This document shows, in pieces, positions 45,507 through 53,387 of a DNA stretch of 64,000 bases. The translations under genes were made by a program, and so were the position numbers. The stretch covers positions 62,001 through 126,000 of the forward strand of contig NZ_RHHV01000009.1 of NCBI RefSeq assembly GCF_003710905.1, read 5' to 3'. Below the pieces are notes generated by a model, which made no database searches, was not told the DNA's origin, and saw nothing but the letters and a program-made list of their open reading frames with translations. The first letter of the stretch is position 1, and the number at the start of each line of letters is the position of its first letter. The stretch is from Brevibacillus parabrevis. GTDB lineage: Bacteria > Bacillota > Bacilli > Brevibacillales > Brevibacillaceae.

Positions 45507-45842
45507 TCAGCATGTAAAGTAAGCAATCCGATCCAGTTCCAAACCGTAGTATTCCCAGCGGTTTTGTCTCCAGCGATAGCCAGTCACGGATGTACGGCCG
45601 ATGAAAACAGGGTAAAACCAGAAGGAACGGCCATTTTTCAGCCAAATATACGTATAGCGATATAAGCAGGGATAGAAGCCGCCCGGTTCAATTCGCCTTG
45701 TTCCCCCATACCCTCGCGATCCCGGTGAGCTGGGCGTCCTGCCTGGGGGTGGACCTGGTGGTGGCGGAGGAAAGCCTCCAGATGAACCTCCGGGTGGTGG
45801 CGGCGGCGGTGGATAACCTCCTGGGGGATACTGATATGACAT
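45507..45842 (-). CDS. Pro/Gly-rich small protein of unknown function
   Basis: 111 residues. The first ~45 are Pro/Gly repeats (PPGGYPPPPPPPGG, FPPPPPGPPPG), the rest an aromatic and Arg-rich domain (YRYTYIWLKNGRSFWFYPVF) with a terminal Cys. No signal peptide is seen. The composition suggests a spore surface or self-assembling protein, but the family is not recognised. GGAGGTGA supports ATG at 45842. Confidence 0.7.
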   Translation of the reverse strand: MSYQYPPGGYPPPPPPPGGSSGGFPPPPPGPPPGRTPSSPGSRGYGGTRRIEPGGFYPCLYRYTYIWLKNGRSFWFYPVFIGRTSVTGYRWRQNRWEYYGLELDRIAYFTC

Positions 45843-45881
45843 GACGTTTCACCTCCTACAAGTCTCCCTATAAGAGATGCA

Positions 45882-45910
45882 GCAAACGCACAGATGGACT
45901 GTGCGTTTGC
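45882..45910. repeat. Perfect 12-bp hairpin upstream of the Pro-rich gene
   Basis: GCAAACGCACAG, 5-nt loop, CTGTGCGTTTGC, about 40 nt upstream of the Pro-rich gene start on the minus strand. No T-run follows, so it is not a normal terminator. Confidence 0.5.
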
Positions 45911-45969
45911 CCGCGGTCATTCACCTATTTTTTCCGCTACTGCCTCTGCCTGCTTGTGTCGCGCTCATG

Positions 45970-45996
45970 AAAAAAGACGGTGCAATCGCACCGTCG
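45970..45996 (-). terminator. Terminator of the NlpC/P60 gene
   Basis: GACGGTGC/GCACCGTC with a 4-nt loop; T6 follows on the minus strand. Confidence 0.92.
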
Positions 45997-46005
45997 CTGA
46001 CTGTA

Positions 46006-46995
46006 TTAATAAGGCCGTCCACCCATAATGAAGCGGTATTCCCAATGCGTATTTTTGAAGTCGGTCACTTTCACTCCGCCGGATTCTTTCGAAAACGTAT
46101 GCAGCAGCTTGTTGTCGCCCATGTAAATGCCTACGTGGGTAATGCTTTGCTTCGGCACATTGATTCCTTTGTAATCGGATTCCTTGTAGCCTTTATACGC
46201 CATGAAGAAAACGAGGTCGCCTTTTTTCAGCTTGTTGATATCCGTGGTGTACGTGCCATTTTTTTTCACAAAGTCGGCTTGCGAACGCGCTCCCCCATTG
46301 CCCATGTCGATATCGGCACCATCGCGGTACGCCCACATCGTAAATTCGGAGCAATCCATCGTCTTTTTGTTGGAACGGGTCGAGCTGTATTCATAAGGTG
46401 TGCCCAAATATTTTTTGCCTGCCGCAATCACGTTATCTGCGATCTCGCCAGAGTTGGAGCCTTCCTCCTGGCCTGGGTCCGGAGTCGGGGTCGTGCCTGT
46501 CCCATTGTCCAAAACGGCAATTCGGCGCGCACCTACCAACTTTTTCGTATAATCGCTGACGTTTTTCAAAACGACTGCGTCTTCGCCCTGCGAAGAGTAT
46601 ATGTACTGGTCATTTCCGATATAGATGCCCATGAAGCTCGGCTTTCCTTTCCCATTCGAGGAAAAGAACAGCAAGTCTCCTGGCTCGATTTTGTCGGCAG
46701 AGACGGCCTCTCCCGCCTTGTACAGCTCATCAATCGTGTCGTCGATGGTCAGCCCGGCTTTTTTGTACACATAAGTGGCCAAGCCTGCTGAACCGAATGA
46801 GTTGGGTCCTACTGCCCCGTACTTATAGTCCTTGCCGAGCAACGATTGTGTCAGCTTGACAATTTCCTCCGCTTTCACAGAAGATTGTGAATCCACAGTC
46901 TTAGCTGCTGCCTGTCCACCTTCCGCGAACAGAAGCAGGGATGTACTTAGCATGACGGCGACAGTCGACTTTTGCAACCAATCTCGTTTCGTCAT
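46006..46995 (-). CDS. Secreted protein with tandem NlpC/P60 domains, first one degenerate
   Basis: 329 residues with a signal peptide (VMLSTSLLLFAEGGQAAA). Two NlpC/P60 domains occupy about 40-160 and 190-329, joined by a Pro/Thr/Gly linker. The second has the catalytic Cys in TMDCSEFTMWAY and His in SITHVGIYMG. In the first, the catalytic Cys is replaced by Ser (FGSAGLATYVY), though the fold is otherwise conserved. It probably cleaves cell-wall peptides using only the second domain. ATG at 46995 follows GGAGG. Confidence 0.9.
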   Translation of the reverse strand: MTKRDWLQKSTVAVMLSTSLLLFAEGGQAAAKTVDSQSSVKAEEIVKLTQSLLGKDYKYGAVGPNSFGSAGLATYVYKKAGLTIDDTIDELYKAGEAVSADKIEPGDLLFFSSNGKGKPSFMGIYIGNDQYIYSSQGEDAVVLKNVSDYTKKLVGARRIAVLDNGTGTTPTPDPGQEEGSNSGEIADNVIAAGKKYLGTPYEYSSTRSNKKTMDCSEFTMWAYRDGADIDMGNGGARSQADFVKKNGTYTTDINKLKKGDLVFFMAYKGYKESDYKGINVPKQSITHVGIYMGDNKLLHTFSKESGGVKVTDFKNTHWEYRFIMGGRPY

Positions 46996-47177
46996 TCGTT
47001 CTCCTCCTGGCTGTGTTTTTCCCAACAGATTGGGTACAAACCCACTTTACTGGAAAAAGCGTATGCGTATAAGTCTGTAAATCTTTCCAATTGAGGATTT
47101 GATTACATAGTCGGATGACCATAGCCCTAGCTTTTGCCCGCTTCGGAATCACTCGCCCCTCTCTTCGCTCTCACGGC

Positions 47178-47207
47178 AAAAAGGCCCTTGTCCGCTTTTG
47201 GGACAAA
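47178..47207 (-). terminator. Probable terminator of the MurF-like gene
   Basis: TTGTCC/GGACAA stem with a loop of seven and T5 on the minus strand, about 20 nt after the stop codon. Confidence 0.6.
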
Positions 47208-47228
47208 CGCCTGCCCGGTTCTGTTTGG

Positions 47229-48413
47229 TTACGCCTGCTTTCGATTCGGCAGCTTTCTGCGCGGGAGTTTGCTGCCCGCTGTCACCTTGCGCAAAAACTC
47301 CACCGTTTCTCCCATTTTCAGCTTGTGGGAGCCTTTGACCAGTATGGTAGTGTCCGGTTTCACGCGTTTGGCGAGACTGCGGTGCAAGACTTCCTTGTTT
47401 GCGCAATGCATCACCCGCTCTGCCGGAAAGCCTGCGCGAATGGCCGCACGCGCGATATGGCGGGCACTGCTGCCGAACGTATACAAGTAGTCTACATTTT
47501 TGCTGCTCAAATACTGCCCGACTTCTTCATGTCCCTGTACTTCGTATTTGCCCATCTCCAGCATGCTCGCCAAAACAGCTACTTTTGTACCGTGTTCAGA
47601 CTGGCTGAGGACGTCGATTGCCGCCTTGGCTGCATCCGGGTTGGAGCTGTACGTGTCGTCGAGAACTTGCACGTTGTTGTTCAGGCGATAGCAGACCAGT
47701 CGTTTTTTTTGCGGCTGAAATTGGCGCAATCCTTGCCGGATATCCGCGAGCGGTATGCCGAGCGTGTGCGCCACGGCGATCGCTGCCAAAGCATTGTACA
47801 CGTTATGTCCTCCCAGCGTCGGGATGAAAAACGCCTCGCTTTGCTGTCCGATCTGGCAGACAAAAGAGATTCCGTCTGCCTCCATCACGATGTGCTCCGC
47901 CCGATAATCAGCTTCCTGCTCGATCCCGAACGTGACGAATCTGCCAGCAAAGCTTCCTCTGAAAGGCTGCCCGGCAAATCGGCGGGAGTAAGGACAGTCC
48001 CGATTGATAAACACGGTTCCTGTCGGCTTCATGTTGCGAATCAGCTCCGATTTTGCCATCGCGAGGCGCCCTGCCTTGCCTTCAAAGTTGCCAATGTGCG
48101 CCGTGCCAATATTCGTAATCACGCCCATGTTCGGTTGAATGATCCGGCAATGCTGTTGAATGTGCCCGCTTCGCAAGATTCCAAACTCAAGCACAGCCGC
48201 CTCGTGCTCGTCCCGCAAGCGTTTGACATGCGCTCGCGTATTGCCGAGAAAATTTTTGTTGTACATCGACCGATACGTGGACATACGTCTATTCAAGATC
48301 GCGAAGATCATTTCTTTTGTCGTTGTTTTTCCCGCGCTCCCTGTGACTGCGATCACTGGCTTGTTCAGAATCAGCGTTTTTTGCGGCCTGGTTTTTCCTG
48401 CCTTTTTCTTCAC
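47229..48413 (-). CDS. Mur ligase family protein (MurF-like, short N-terminus)
   Basis: 394 residues. ATP-binding motif VTGSAGKTTTKEM near residue 22, NIGTAHIGNFEG, central GGHNVYNALAAIAVAH and C-terminal DDTYSSNPDA correspond to MurF. The N-terminal UDP-sugar binding domain of true MurF is missing (the P-loop starts almost at once), so it should ligate an amino acid to a different substrate. The divergent CapA-like gene suggests a surface polymer or poly-gamma-glutamate-like pathway. GTG at 48413 with GGGGGG 7 nt upstream. Confidence 0.82.
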   Translation of the reverse strand: MKKKAGKTRPQKTLILNKPVIAVTGSAGKTTTKEMIFAILNRRMSTYRSMYNKNFLGNTRAHVKRLRDEHEAAVLEFGILRSGHIQQHCRIIQPNMGVITNIGTAHIGNFEGKAGRLAMAKSELIRNMKPTGTVFINRDCPYSRRFAGQPFRGSFAGRFVTFGIEQEADYRAEHIVMEADGISFVCQIGQQSEAFFIPTLGGHNVYNALAAIAVAHTLGIPLADIRQGLRQFQPQKKRLVCYRLNNNVQVLDDTYSSNPDAAKAAIDVLSQSEHGTKVAVLASMLEMGKYEVQGHEEVGQYLSSKNVDYLYTFGSSARHIARAAIRAGFPAERVMHCANKEVLHRSLAKRVKPDTTILVKGSHKLKMGETVEFLRKVTAGSKLPRRKLPNRKQA

Positions 48414-48569
48414 TGACAATCCCCCCTCTGCCTCCCTCTCCCAATCAGCTTTCCTATTGTATGAGCGGCTGAGACAGCCTGTATAGACCGTCATCTATGA
48501 AAACGTTCCGCTTCTATCCAAAACAAGCAGACAACTTTTGGAATAGAGTAGATGGGAGAGGTGAAGCCA

Positions 48570-49637
48570 ATGAACAAGAAAGTCACGATCGCCGCAGTAG
48601 GCGATATTCTCATGTGGAAGAATCAAGTGGCTTGCGCCAAGCTGGCTTCAGCCGATCAATATTCCTTTGCCGATATGTTCGCCCCTGTTGCTCCGATTTT
48701 GACAAATGCTGATCTGACCATCGGCAATCTGGAGACGACCTTTTCCGGAAAGAGTCAACCTTATCAGATCGGCTCGGCGCGCACAGGCTACCCCAGATTC
48801 AATTGTCCTGACGAGCTGGCGCGCGATCTCAAGCAAGTCGGCTTCGACCTTTTGACGACCGTAAACAACCACTGTCTGGACGGAGGGCCAAACGGACTTT
48901 TCCGCACACTGGACGTGCTGGATCGCCACAAGCTCGCTCACACAGGCACGTACCGCTCCTTGCAAGACTCGACCGTCCCTTTGATCCAGGAAGTAAACGG
49001 AATCCGCATCGCTGTGCTCGCCTACACGTACGGCACGAACAAGCAGGTCATTCCCGAGCACATGCCGTGGCTGGTCAATCTCATCATGCGCGATGCCATT
49101 TTGCGCGACATCGCTTCCGTTCGCCCGCTCGTCGACCTCGTGATCGTCTCGCTGCACTTCGGCGTGGAGTTCCGCTACACCCCGACCGCCAATCAGCGAC
49201 TGCTCGTCCAAAGCTTGCTCGACCACGGAGCAGATGTCATTCTCGGCGCGCATCCTCACGTCTTGCAGCCTGTCGTCGCACCGACCGCCACCCTGGCAAC
49301 TGGAGAGAAAAAACGCACACTGGTCGCCTACTCGCTGGGGAATTTCACTTCGGAAAAAATGCTCAGCTTCGATCAATCGCAAATCGGTGCCATTCTGCGC
49401 TTTTCTGTAGAAAAGGAGGCAGAGGGTCGGGTATCCATCGGGCGAATATCCGTCATTCCCACCTATTGCCAACGTTACACGTATGGCGGGCGCGTCCGTT
49501 TTCGCGTCGTTCCCATACGCTCCTATTTGAGGCGTCCCGACATCCACCTCCCGCTCATGCAGCGAAAAAAACTGCGCCTGATGTGGGACCGCGCTGTTCG
49601 CATCATCGGCCGGAAGCCAGGCATTTTGATCGAGTAG
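48570..49637 (+). CDS. CapA family protein (poly-gamma-glutamate/capsule biosynthesis type)
   Basis: 355 residues of the PGA_cap/CapA metallophosphoesterase-like family. The start TIAAVGDILMW, NLETTFSG, TVNNHCLDGG, VSLHFGVEF and GAHPHVLQPV are family blocks. No N-terminal anchor is visible, unlike membrane CapA, so it may act in the cytoplasm. Divergent from the MurF-like gene. ATG at 48570 with GAGAGGTG. Confidence 0.85.
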   Translation: MNKKVTIAAVGDILMWKNQVACAKLASADQYSFADMFAPVAPILTNADLTIGNLETTFSGKSQPYQIGSARTGYPRFNCPDELARDLKQVGFDLLTTVNNHCLDGGPNGLFRTLDVLDRHKLAHTGTYRSLQDSTVPLIQEVNGIRIAVLAYTYGTNKQVIPEHMPWLVNLIMRDAILRDIASVRPLVDLVIVSLHFGVEFRYTPTANQRLLVQSLLDHGADVILGAHPHVLQPVVAPTATLATGEKKRTLVAYSLGNFTSEKMLSFDQSQIGAILRFSVEKEAEGRVSIGRISVIPTYCQRYTYGGRVRFRVVPIRSYLRRPDIHLPLMQRKKLRLMWDRAVRIIGRKPGILIE

Positions 49638-49672
49638 GAGGGAGCGTCTCGTCCTTGCTCCCTCTGTTTTTT
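49637..49672 (+). terminator. Terminator of the CapA-like gene
   Basis: GAGGGAGC/GCTCCCTC arms, T7 downstream. Confidence 0.9.
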
Positions 49673-49889
49673 TATAGCTTTGATAGCATGGAAAAATGGA
49701 GAAAAAGCAAATTATTCAGAAGAGACATCCGAACGGTCTGAGCTGAATCTATAGCCAAGGAAGACATCATACCAGCAATGGGCTGATCAATAGTCATGTG
49801 CGGGGTATGCCCGTTTTGCCAGCCGACTGGAATACAATCTGGTTCGCTCGTCCGTGTCCAAAAGCGGCTAGTTCTTTCTTCCCACCATG

Positions 49890-49931
49890 AAAAAAGGGGT
49901 GCGACTGCCAATGGCAATCACACCCTTTTCT
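49890..49931 (-). terminator. Terminator of the CarD-type gene
   Basis: AAGGGTGT.../...CACCCCTT arms with an inner TGCCA/TGGCA stem; T6 on the minus strand, 12 nt after the CarD stop. The 49673-49889 stretch before it shows no gene I can support. Confidence 0.85.
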
Positions 49932-49943
49932 ATTTGCGTTCGA

Positions 49944-50489
49944 TTACAGCACGCACTTTTGATAGCCTGCCGCCGTCTGCTCGGAGGCCCCCTCGTCTGC
50001 TTTGCTCGGCTCTGTCGCCAACACTTGTTTCAAAATCTGGGTGGCCCGCTCCAAATCCAGACCTTTGACCAGCGCAATTTCGCTGCTTATCAGCTGTTGG
50101 GCATTATCGAGCATCAGCTTGTCGCTCGTTCCCAATATTTTCCCTTTGCTGATCACCCATAAATCCCGAACCACTTCCGCGTGCTCATGAATATCGCCAC
50201 GCTTCATTTTTTCCGTGTTCAGCTTGAATCGCTGTGCCGCATTCAGCGCGGAGTCAGGGCTCCTTTCTTGCATCGCTGCCAACACATTGTCCAAAATGTC
50301 GGCATCTACAATCATCCGAATCCCCAGCGCGGACATCTTTTCAACGGGGACCATGATATTTAACTCTCTTTGCAGCATATGGAGCACATAATAGAGGTGC
50401 TTCTCACCCAGAAACTCTTTTTCCTCCATGGCGTCAATTACGCCTGCCCCGTGCATCGGGTAAAAAATCTTGTCTCCAACCTGAAACAT
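49944..50489 (-). CDS. CarD-family transcriptional regulator
   Basis: 181 residues. The N-terminal RNA-polymerase-interaction domain starts MFQVGDKIFYPMHGAGVID with a Tudor-like fold, followed by a helical C-terminal domain (NTEKMKRGDIHEHAEVVRDL). CarD/CdnL proteins stabilise the RNA polymerase open complex at selected promoters. AGGAGGTGG supports ATG at 50489. Single gene with its own promoter. Confidence 0.9.
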   Translation of the reverse strand: MFQVGDKIFYPMHGAGVIDAMEEKEFLGEKHLYYVLHMLQRELNIMVPVEKMSALGIRMIVDADILDNVLAAMQERSPDSALNAAQRFKLNTEKMKRGDIHEHAEVVRDLWVISKGKILGTSDKLMLDNAQQLISSEIALVKGLDLERATQILKQVLATEPSKADEGASEQTAAGYQKCVL

Positions 50490-50519
50490 ACGTCCACCTC
50501 CTACAATGCGATCTTCTCC

Positions 50520-50528
50520 ATTATAACA
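50520..50528 (-). promoter_or_regulatory. Extended -10 promoter of the CarD gene
   Basis: TGTTATAAT on the minus strand, 31 nt upstream of the start, preceded by AT-rich sequence and no clear -35 box. Confidence 0.55.
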
Positions 50529-50632
50529 CAGTTATTGATTTTAAAATTTTTAATTTTATCATGCACATTTATTTTAAGTCAATATCTTCTTTTGGATAAA
50601 AATACATAAACTTTTGTGAACAAGCCAGACAG

Positions 50633-50697
50633 ACGAAAAAGCCAGGGACGGTCTACCGACTCACGTCGCTTTCGACCATTCCTGGCTCTTTTTTTGC
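50633..50697. terminator. Terminator overlapping the end of the second DMT gene
   Basis: AGCCAGG/CCTGGCT and GGTC/GACC arms flanked by A5 and T7. The stop codon of the minus-strand DMT gene lies inside the hairpin. Confidence 0.8.
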
Positions 50698-51128
50698 CCG
50701 CCCCATTTGAACACGAGCATGCCAACGATCACAACCAGTACACCGCTTAGCTGCTTCCATGTAAAAGGAACTTGGGTCAGCCCCATCCATCCCAACGAAT
50801 CCCACAGCAGGGCAAAACTGAGCTGCGAGGTCAAGGCGATGGAAACGGCAAGCGTCGGGCCCAGCAGGCGGATTCCTTGTACCAGGCAAGTGACCACTCC
50901 CACCCCGATCAGCCCGCTAAACCAGTACCACGGCTGCATGTTGCGCCATTCCCACAGCTTTTCCCCCTCAAACAAAAGACCGCACACGAGCGAGGCCAAA
51001 AACCCCATCCCCAGCACCAAAGTCGTCGTCGTCCACGACCCAGCCCGCTCGTTGACCTTGCTGTTGAAAACATTTTGCAAGCTGACCAGTGAGCCGGCCA
51101 CGATCGCGAGAACAAGTCCTGCAAGCAT
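50661..51128 (-). CDS. Small DMT-family transporter (DUF606/YdcZ type)
   Basis: 155 residues with five predicted helices. The first helix LAGLVLAIVAGSLVSLQNVFNSKVNE and the central SIALTSQLSFALLWDSLGWMGL are typical of the half-size DUF606 transporters, which often occur as pairs. It is the third gene of a DMT-Crp-DMT operon. Substrate unknown. Confidence 0.82.
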   Translation of the reverse strand: MLAGLVLAIVAGSLVSLQNVFNSKVNERAGSWTTTTLVLGMGFLASLVCGLLFEGEKLWEWRNMQPWYWFSGLIGVGVVTCLVQGIRLLGPTLAVSIALTSQLSFALLWDSLGWMGLTQVPFTWKQLSGVLVVIVGMLVFKWGGQKKSQEWSKAT

Positions 51129-51141
51129 CGTATTCCCCCTC

Positions 51142-51840
51142 CTACGCGTATAAATGCGGATTGGCTACTTTTTGCAAGCCTTGTCTGTCTTTGATCAACA
51201 AATGCGTCTTCTCGCGCTCGACCAATCCAGCTTGACGAAACTGCTGAAGAACGCGATTCACGTGGCGAGAGCTGGTGCCGATCAGGTTGGCTGCGTCGGA
51301 CAGGCTCGCCGAGCTTACTTGTCCTCTGAGGCTAGAATCCCCGTCCTCAAAGCACACCGACAACAAATAACTCGCCAGTCGCACTTCTACCGGGTACAGC
51401 AAGTTGAAGCTTAAATCGTTCGACTTGACGGTAAATTTTTTCGTAATAATCTCCAGCAAAAAGTGTAAAAACGGCGCATGATTGCTCGCGTATTTTCTCA
51501 GGAAACGGAAAGGCACGGCAAGCAGCACAGACGGTGCTACCGCCTCAACGGTGTTCATTGTCTCCATTTCCCGCACGTATTCAATATCCCCGATCACCTC
51601 AAGCGGCGTCTTGAACGACAGGATCAGCGTCTTGCCTTCCTGCGAGTTTGTAAATATTTTCAGCTTCCCGCTCACCAGCACATAAAGCGTGTCCGCGCTC
51701 GCTCCCTGGGAACAAATAAGCTCTCCTCGCTCCAAATAGCAAAGCGTCATATGCGCCTGCAGCTCCTCGGGGAAAACCGTTTCCAGCTGATACGCCTGCA
51801 AATAATGGTTTTGCTCTTCACGATCTTGCGTTACTCGCAT
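51142..51840 (-). CDS. Crp/Fnr family transcriptional regulator (YeiL-like)
   Basis: 232 residues: N-terminal cyclic-nucleotide-binding-like beta-barrel (GELICSQGASADTLYVLVSGKLKIF) and a C-terminal winged helix (SDAANLIGTSSRHVNRVLQQF). The Fnr Cys cluster is absent. It lies between two related small transporters, 13 nt before one and 48 nt after the other, so it very likely controls them. ATG at 51840. Confidence 0.88.
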   Translation of the reverse strand: MRVTQDREEQNHYLQAYQLETVFPEELQAHMTLCYLERGELICSQGASADTLYVLVSGKLKIFTNSQEGKTLILSFKTPLEVIGDIEYVREMETMNTVEAVAPSVLLAVPFRFLRKYASNHAPFLHFLLEIITKKFTVKSNDLSFNLLYPVEVRLASYLLSVCFEDGDSSLRGQVSSASLSDAANLIGTSSRHVNRVLQQFRQAGLVEREKTHLLIKDRQGLQKVANPHLYA

Positions 51841-51888
51841 GACTGGCTCTTCCCCCGCTTTCTGCTCTCTATCCCCTTGATGATCCGA

Positions 51889-52329
51889 TCAAGCTTTTAG
51901 TATGACCACTCCTGCGATCATCAAGCCGATTCCGACCACGTGCGGCCACGTTACCTGCTGTTTCTTCACTCCAAACCAGCCCTTGCTGTCGATGAGAAAC
52001 GTCAACCCAAGCTGTGCAATCAGCAGCGTCGAAATCGTCAGCGTCACTCCGATCTGTTGGATCGCAAAGACATTGCCGAAAATAATGACGGCGGCAAAAG
52101 CACCGCCAAACCGATACAGCGGCTTCACTTGCCGCAGTGCCTGCCAGTTTGCCCTTCGGCTGGCGAGCAGCACGAAAAGAGCGGCGACAAAGCCCGTCAA
52201 CTGAGTCAATGTCGCGGCTTGCCACGTTCCGATGTCGTAGCTGATCCGGGCGTTTGCCACTCCTTGCAAAGTGAGGAATGCCCCTGCGAAAAATGCAAAA
52301 AGGATGCCTTTCAATTCCCTCTCCCCCAT
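51889..52329 (-). CDS. Small DMT-family transporter (DUF606/YdcZ type), first gene of the operon
   Basis: About 146 residues. FAFFAGAFLTLQGVANARI and LIAQLGLTFLIDSKGWFGV correspond to the same family as the downstream partner, and two half-size proteins may pair in the membrane. The start is not settled: ATG at 52329 is only 1 nt from GGAGGG, and TTG at 52314 has better spacing to GGGGGAG. It follows a structured leader with an intrinsic terminator. Confidence 0.8.
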   Translation of the reverse strand: MGERELKGILFAFFAGAFLTLQGVANARISYDIGTWQAATLTQLTGFVAALFVLLASRRANWQALRQVKPLYRFGGAFAAVIIFGNVFAIQQIGVTLTISTLLIAQLGLTFLIDSKGWFGVKKQQVTWPHVVGIGLMIAGVVILKA

Positions 52330-52380
52330 TCCCTCCTTCATTAAAAAACAGATGCAGGCTTGCAGGGAAGGACATATGTC

Positions 52381-52616
52381 CTGAAAAAGAAAGAACCCTC
52401 GGATTGATCCTGAGGGTTGGCGATGCTGATTGATGAAAAGCGACTGAGAGGGCCGAACTTGCCGCTGCATTTCCCCTTTGATCGGTTACTGCTCCCGATT
52501 CCCGTTCCCGGTTTGAACGTCACTTGCAACTTGCAGCTTGCAGTTGGTCCCCTGCTGGATACGAACGGATTGCAGCTCGCCCGGGCTTGCTATCCAACTC
52601 CTCACGGGCGTTTTTG
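52381..52616 (-). promoter_or_regulatory. Structured leader with intrinsic terminator before the DMT-Crp operon (candidate attenuator/riboswitch)
   Basis: On the minus strand the leader starts with a CGCCCG/CGGGCG hairpin (52578-52610), passes a region of short direct repeats (CTGCAAG, CTGCAAG, TTGCAAG), and ends with AACCCTC/GAGGGTT (52394-52400 and 52412-52418) plus a T-rich tail, about 50 nt before the transporter start. No T-box core or other known riboswitch core was recognised. Read on the plus strand, the first hairpin is followed by T5 and could terminate the opposite direction. Confidence 0.6.
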
Positions 52617-52621
52617 CCTAA

Positions 52622-52630
52622 ATTTTAGCA
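52622..52630 (-). promoter_or_regulatory. Extended -10 element at the start of the leader
   Basis: TGCTAAAAT on the minus strand, just upstream of the leader hairpin. There is no convincing -35 box. Confidence 0.45.
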
Positions 52631-52652
52631 TATTCACCAAAAACCCGTTACT

Positions 52653-52725
52653 TTTTTCCTGTTCATACGACATACTCAATGTATGCCATTTGTAAAAACA
52701 TAGGAGGAAGTATGAACAGGAAAAA
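52653..52725. repeat. Perfect 16-bp inverted repeat spanning the start of a short ORF
   Basis: TTTTTCCTGTTCATAC (52653-52668) is the exact reverse complement of GTATGAACAGGAAAAA (52710-52725), 41 nt apart. The right arm contains the ATG of the 35-codon ORF. A smaller CATAC/GTATG dyad sits between the arms and competes with the same bases. The AGGAGGAA site lies in the loop. Confidence 0.75.
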
Positions 52726-52819
52726 GACCATCTTAGCACATGGCTTGGCCCTCACGCTGAAGTCGCGGCAACACCTGGCTTTGCCGCAGCTGGACACAAC
52801 TGCTTTGCCCACATTTTAA
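52712..52819 (+). CDS. Short peptide ORF (35 residues), possible leader or signalling peptide
   Basis: Starts at ATG 52712 with AGGAGGAA 5 nt upstream, so it is likely translated. The peptide begins with basic residues (MNRKK), has a mildly hydrophobic middle (ILAHGLALTL) and ends LPQLDTTALPTF. No homology is recognised. The inverted repeat covers its start codon. Located before an unknown membrane protein. Confidence 0.45.
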   Translation: MNRKKTILAHGLALTLKSRQHLALPQLDTTALPTF

Positions 52820-52858
52820 GCCATAAGTTTGGCGCACAACACTTAGGAGGAGATTCTT

Positions 52859-53296
52859 ATTTCTACACGTAAACGGTTGTTCATGTATATTGTTTTTCTG
52901 ATCATTGCAGTATTCATGCTCGATGTTATTCTGTACTGCGAGCAGCTGTTGAAAGAAGAGGCGGCGCTTACTTTCGAACGCTTGCCGTTTCTCTTGTTCA
53001 CCACTTTATACCCTGTTCTCATCGGGCTGGTTTTTGCCCTGCCGACCTTTATCCAGACATGCGTGACGAAAGGAAGCTGGACATTCGATTGGCTGCCTTT
53101 TACCGTGCTCGGCATTCCTGCTCTTCTCATGGATCTGATTTTTCTCGTTTACTTCTATCCCGTAGAAATAGACATACCGTTGTCTTTCTTCGCTGAATAC
53201 GGAAGCCAGGCTTCGATTATTTGCGGTCTGGCGTTTGGCTATCTTGCTTTGTCTTGCTGGAAAAAGAAAGCGGCGGCGGCTGTTTTGTCTCTGTAG
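52859..53296 (+). CDS. Small integral membrane protein of unknown function
   Basis: About 145 residues with four predicted transmembrane helices (first YIVFLIIAVFMLDVILY). A strong AGGAGGAG site at 52845-52852 is 8 nt from an in-frame ATT at 52859, while the first ATG (52883) and TTG (52877) are too far from it. I therefore list the ATT as the probable start; if wrong, the protein starts at 52877 or 52883. No family recognised. Confidence 0.65.
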   Translation: MSTRKRLFMYIVFLIIAVFMLDVILYCEQLLKEEAALTFERLPFLLFTTLYPVLIGLVFALPTFIQTCVTKGSWTFDWLPFTVLGIPALLMDLIFLVYFYPVEIDIPLSFFAEYGSQASIICGLAFGYLALSCWKKKAAAAVLSL

Positions 53297-53311
53297 ACAG
53301 TTTTTTGTCAA

Positions 53312-53349
53312 AATCGCTTCGGTTCAGGAGTCTATGAATCGAAGCGATT
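53312..53349. repeat. 10-bp inverted repeat upstream of the 283-residue unknown gene
   Basis: AATCGCTTCG and CGAAGCGATT, 18 nt apart. No T-run follows. It lies 39 nt before the next start, so it could be an operator or leader hairpin. Confidence 0.5.
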
Positions 53350-53387
53350 CCGCTCTTCCCTATCCCCTGGAGCAAAGGAGACGAAAC

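Noticed and set aside
49796-50068. Plus-strand open frame over the end of the CarD gene
   Set aside because: It is antisense to carD, spans the terminator, and lacks a ribosome binding site.
52381-52616. Leader before the DMT-Crp operon as a guanidine or cobalamin riboswitch
   Set aside because: The conserved cores of these classes are not visible; it is reported only as an unassigned structured leader.
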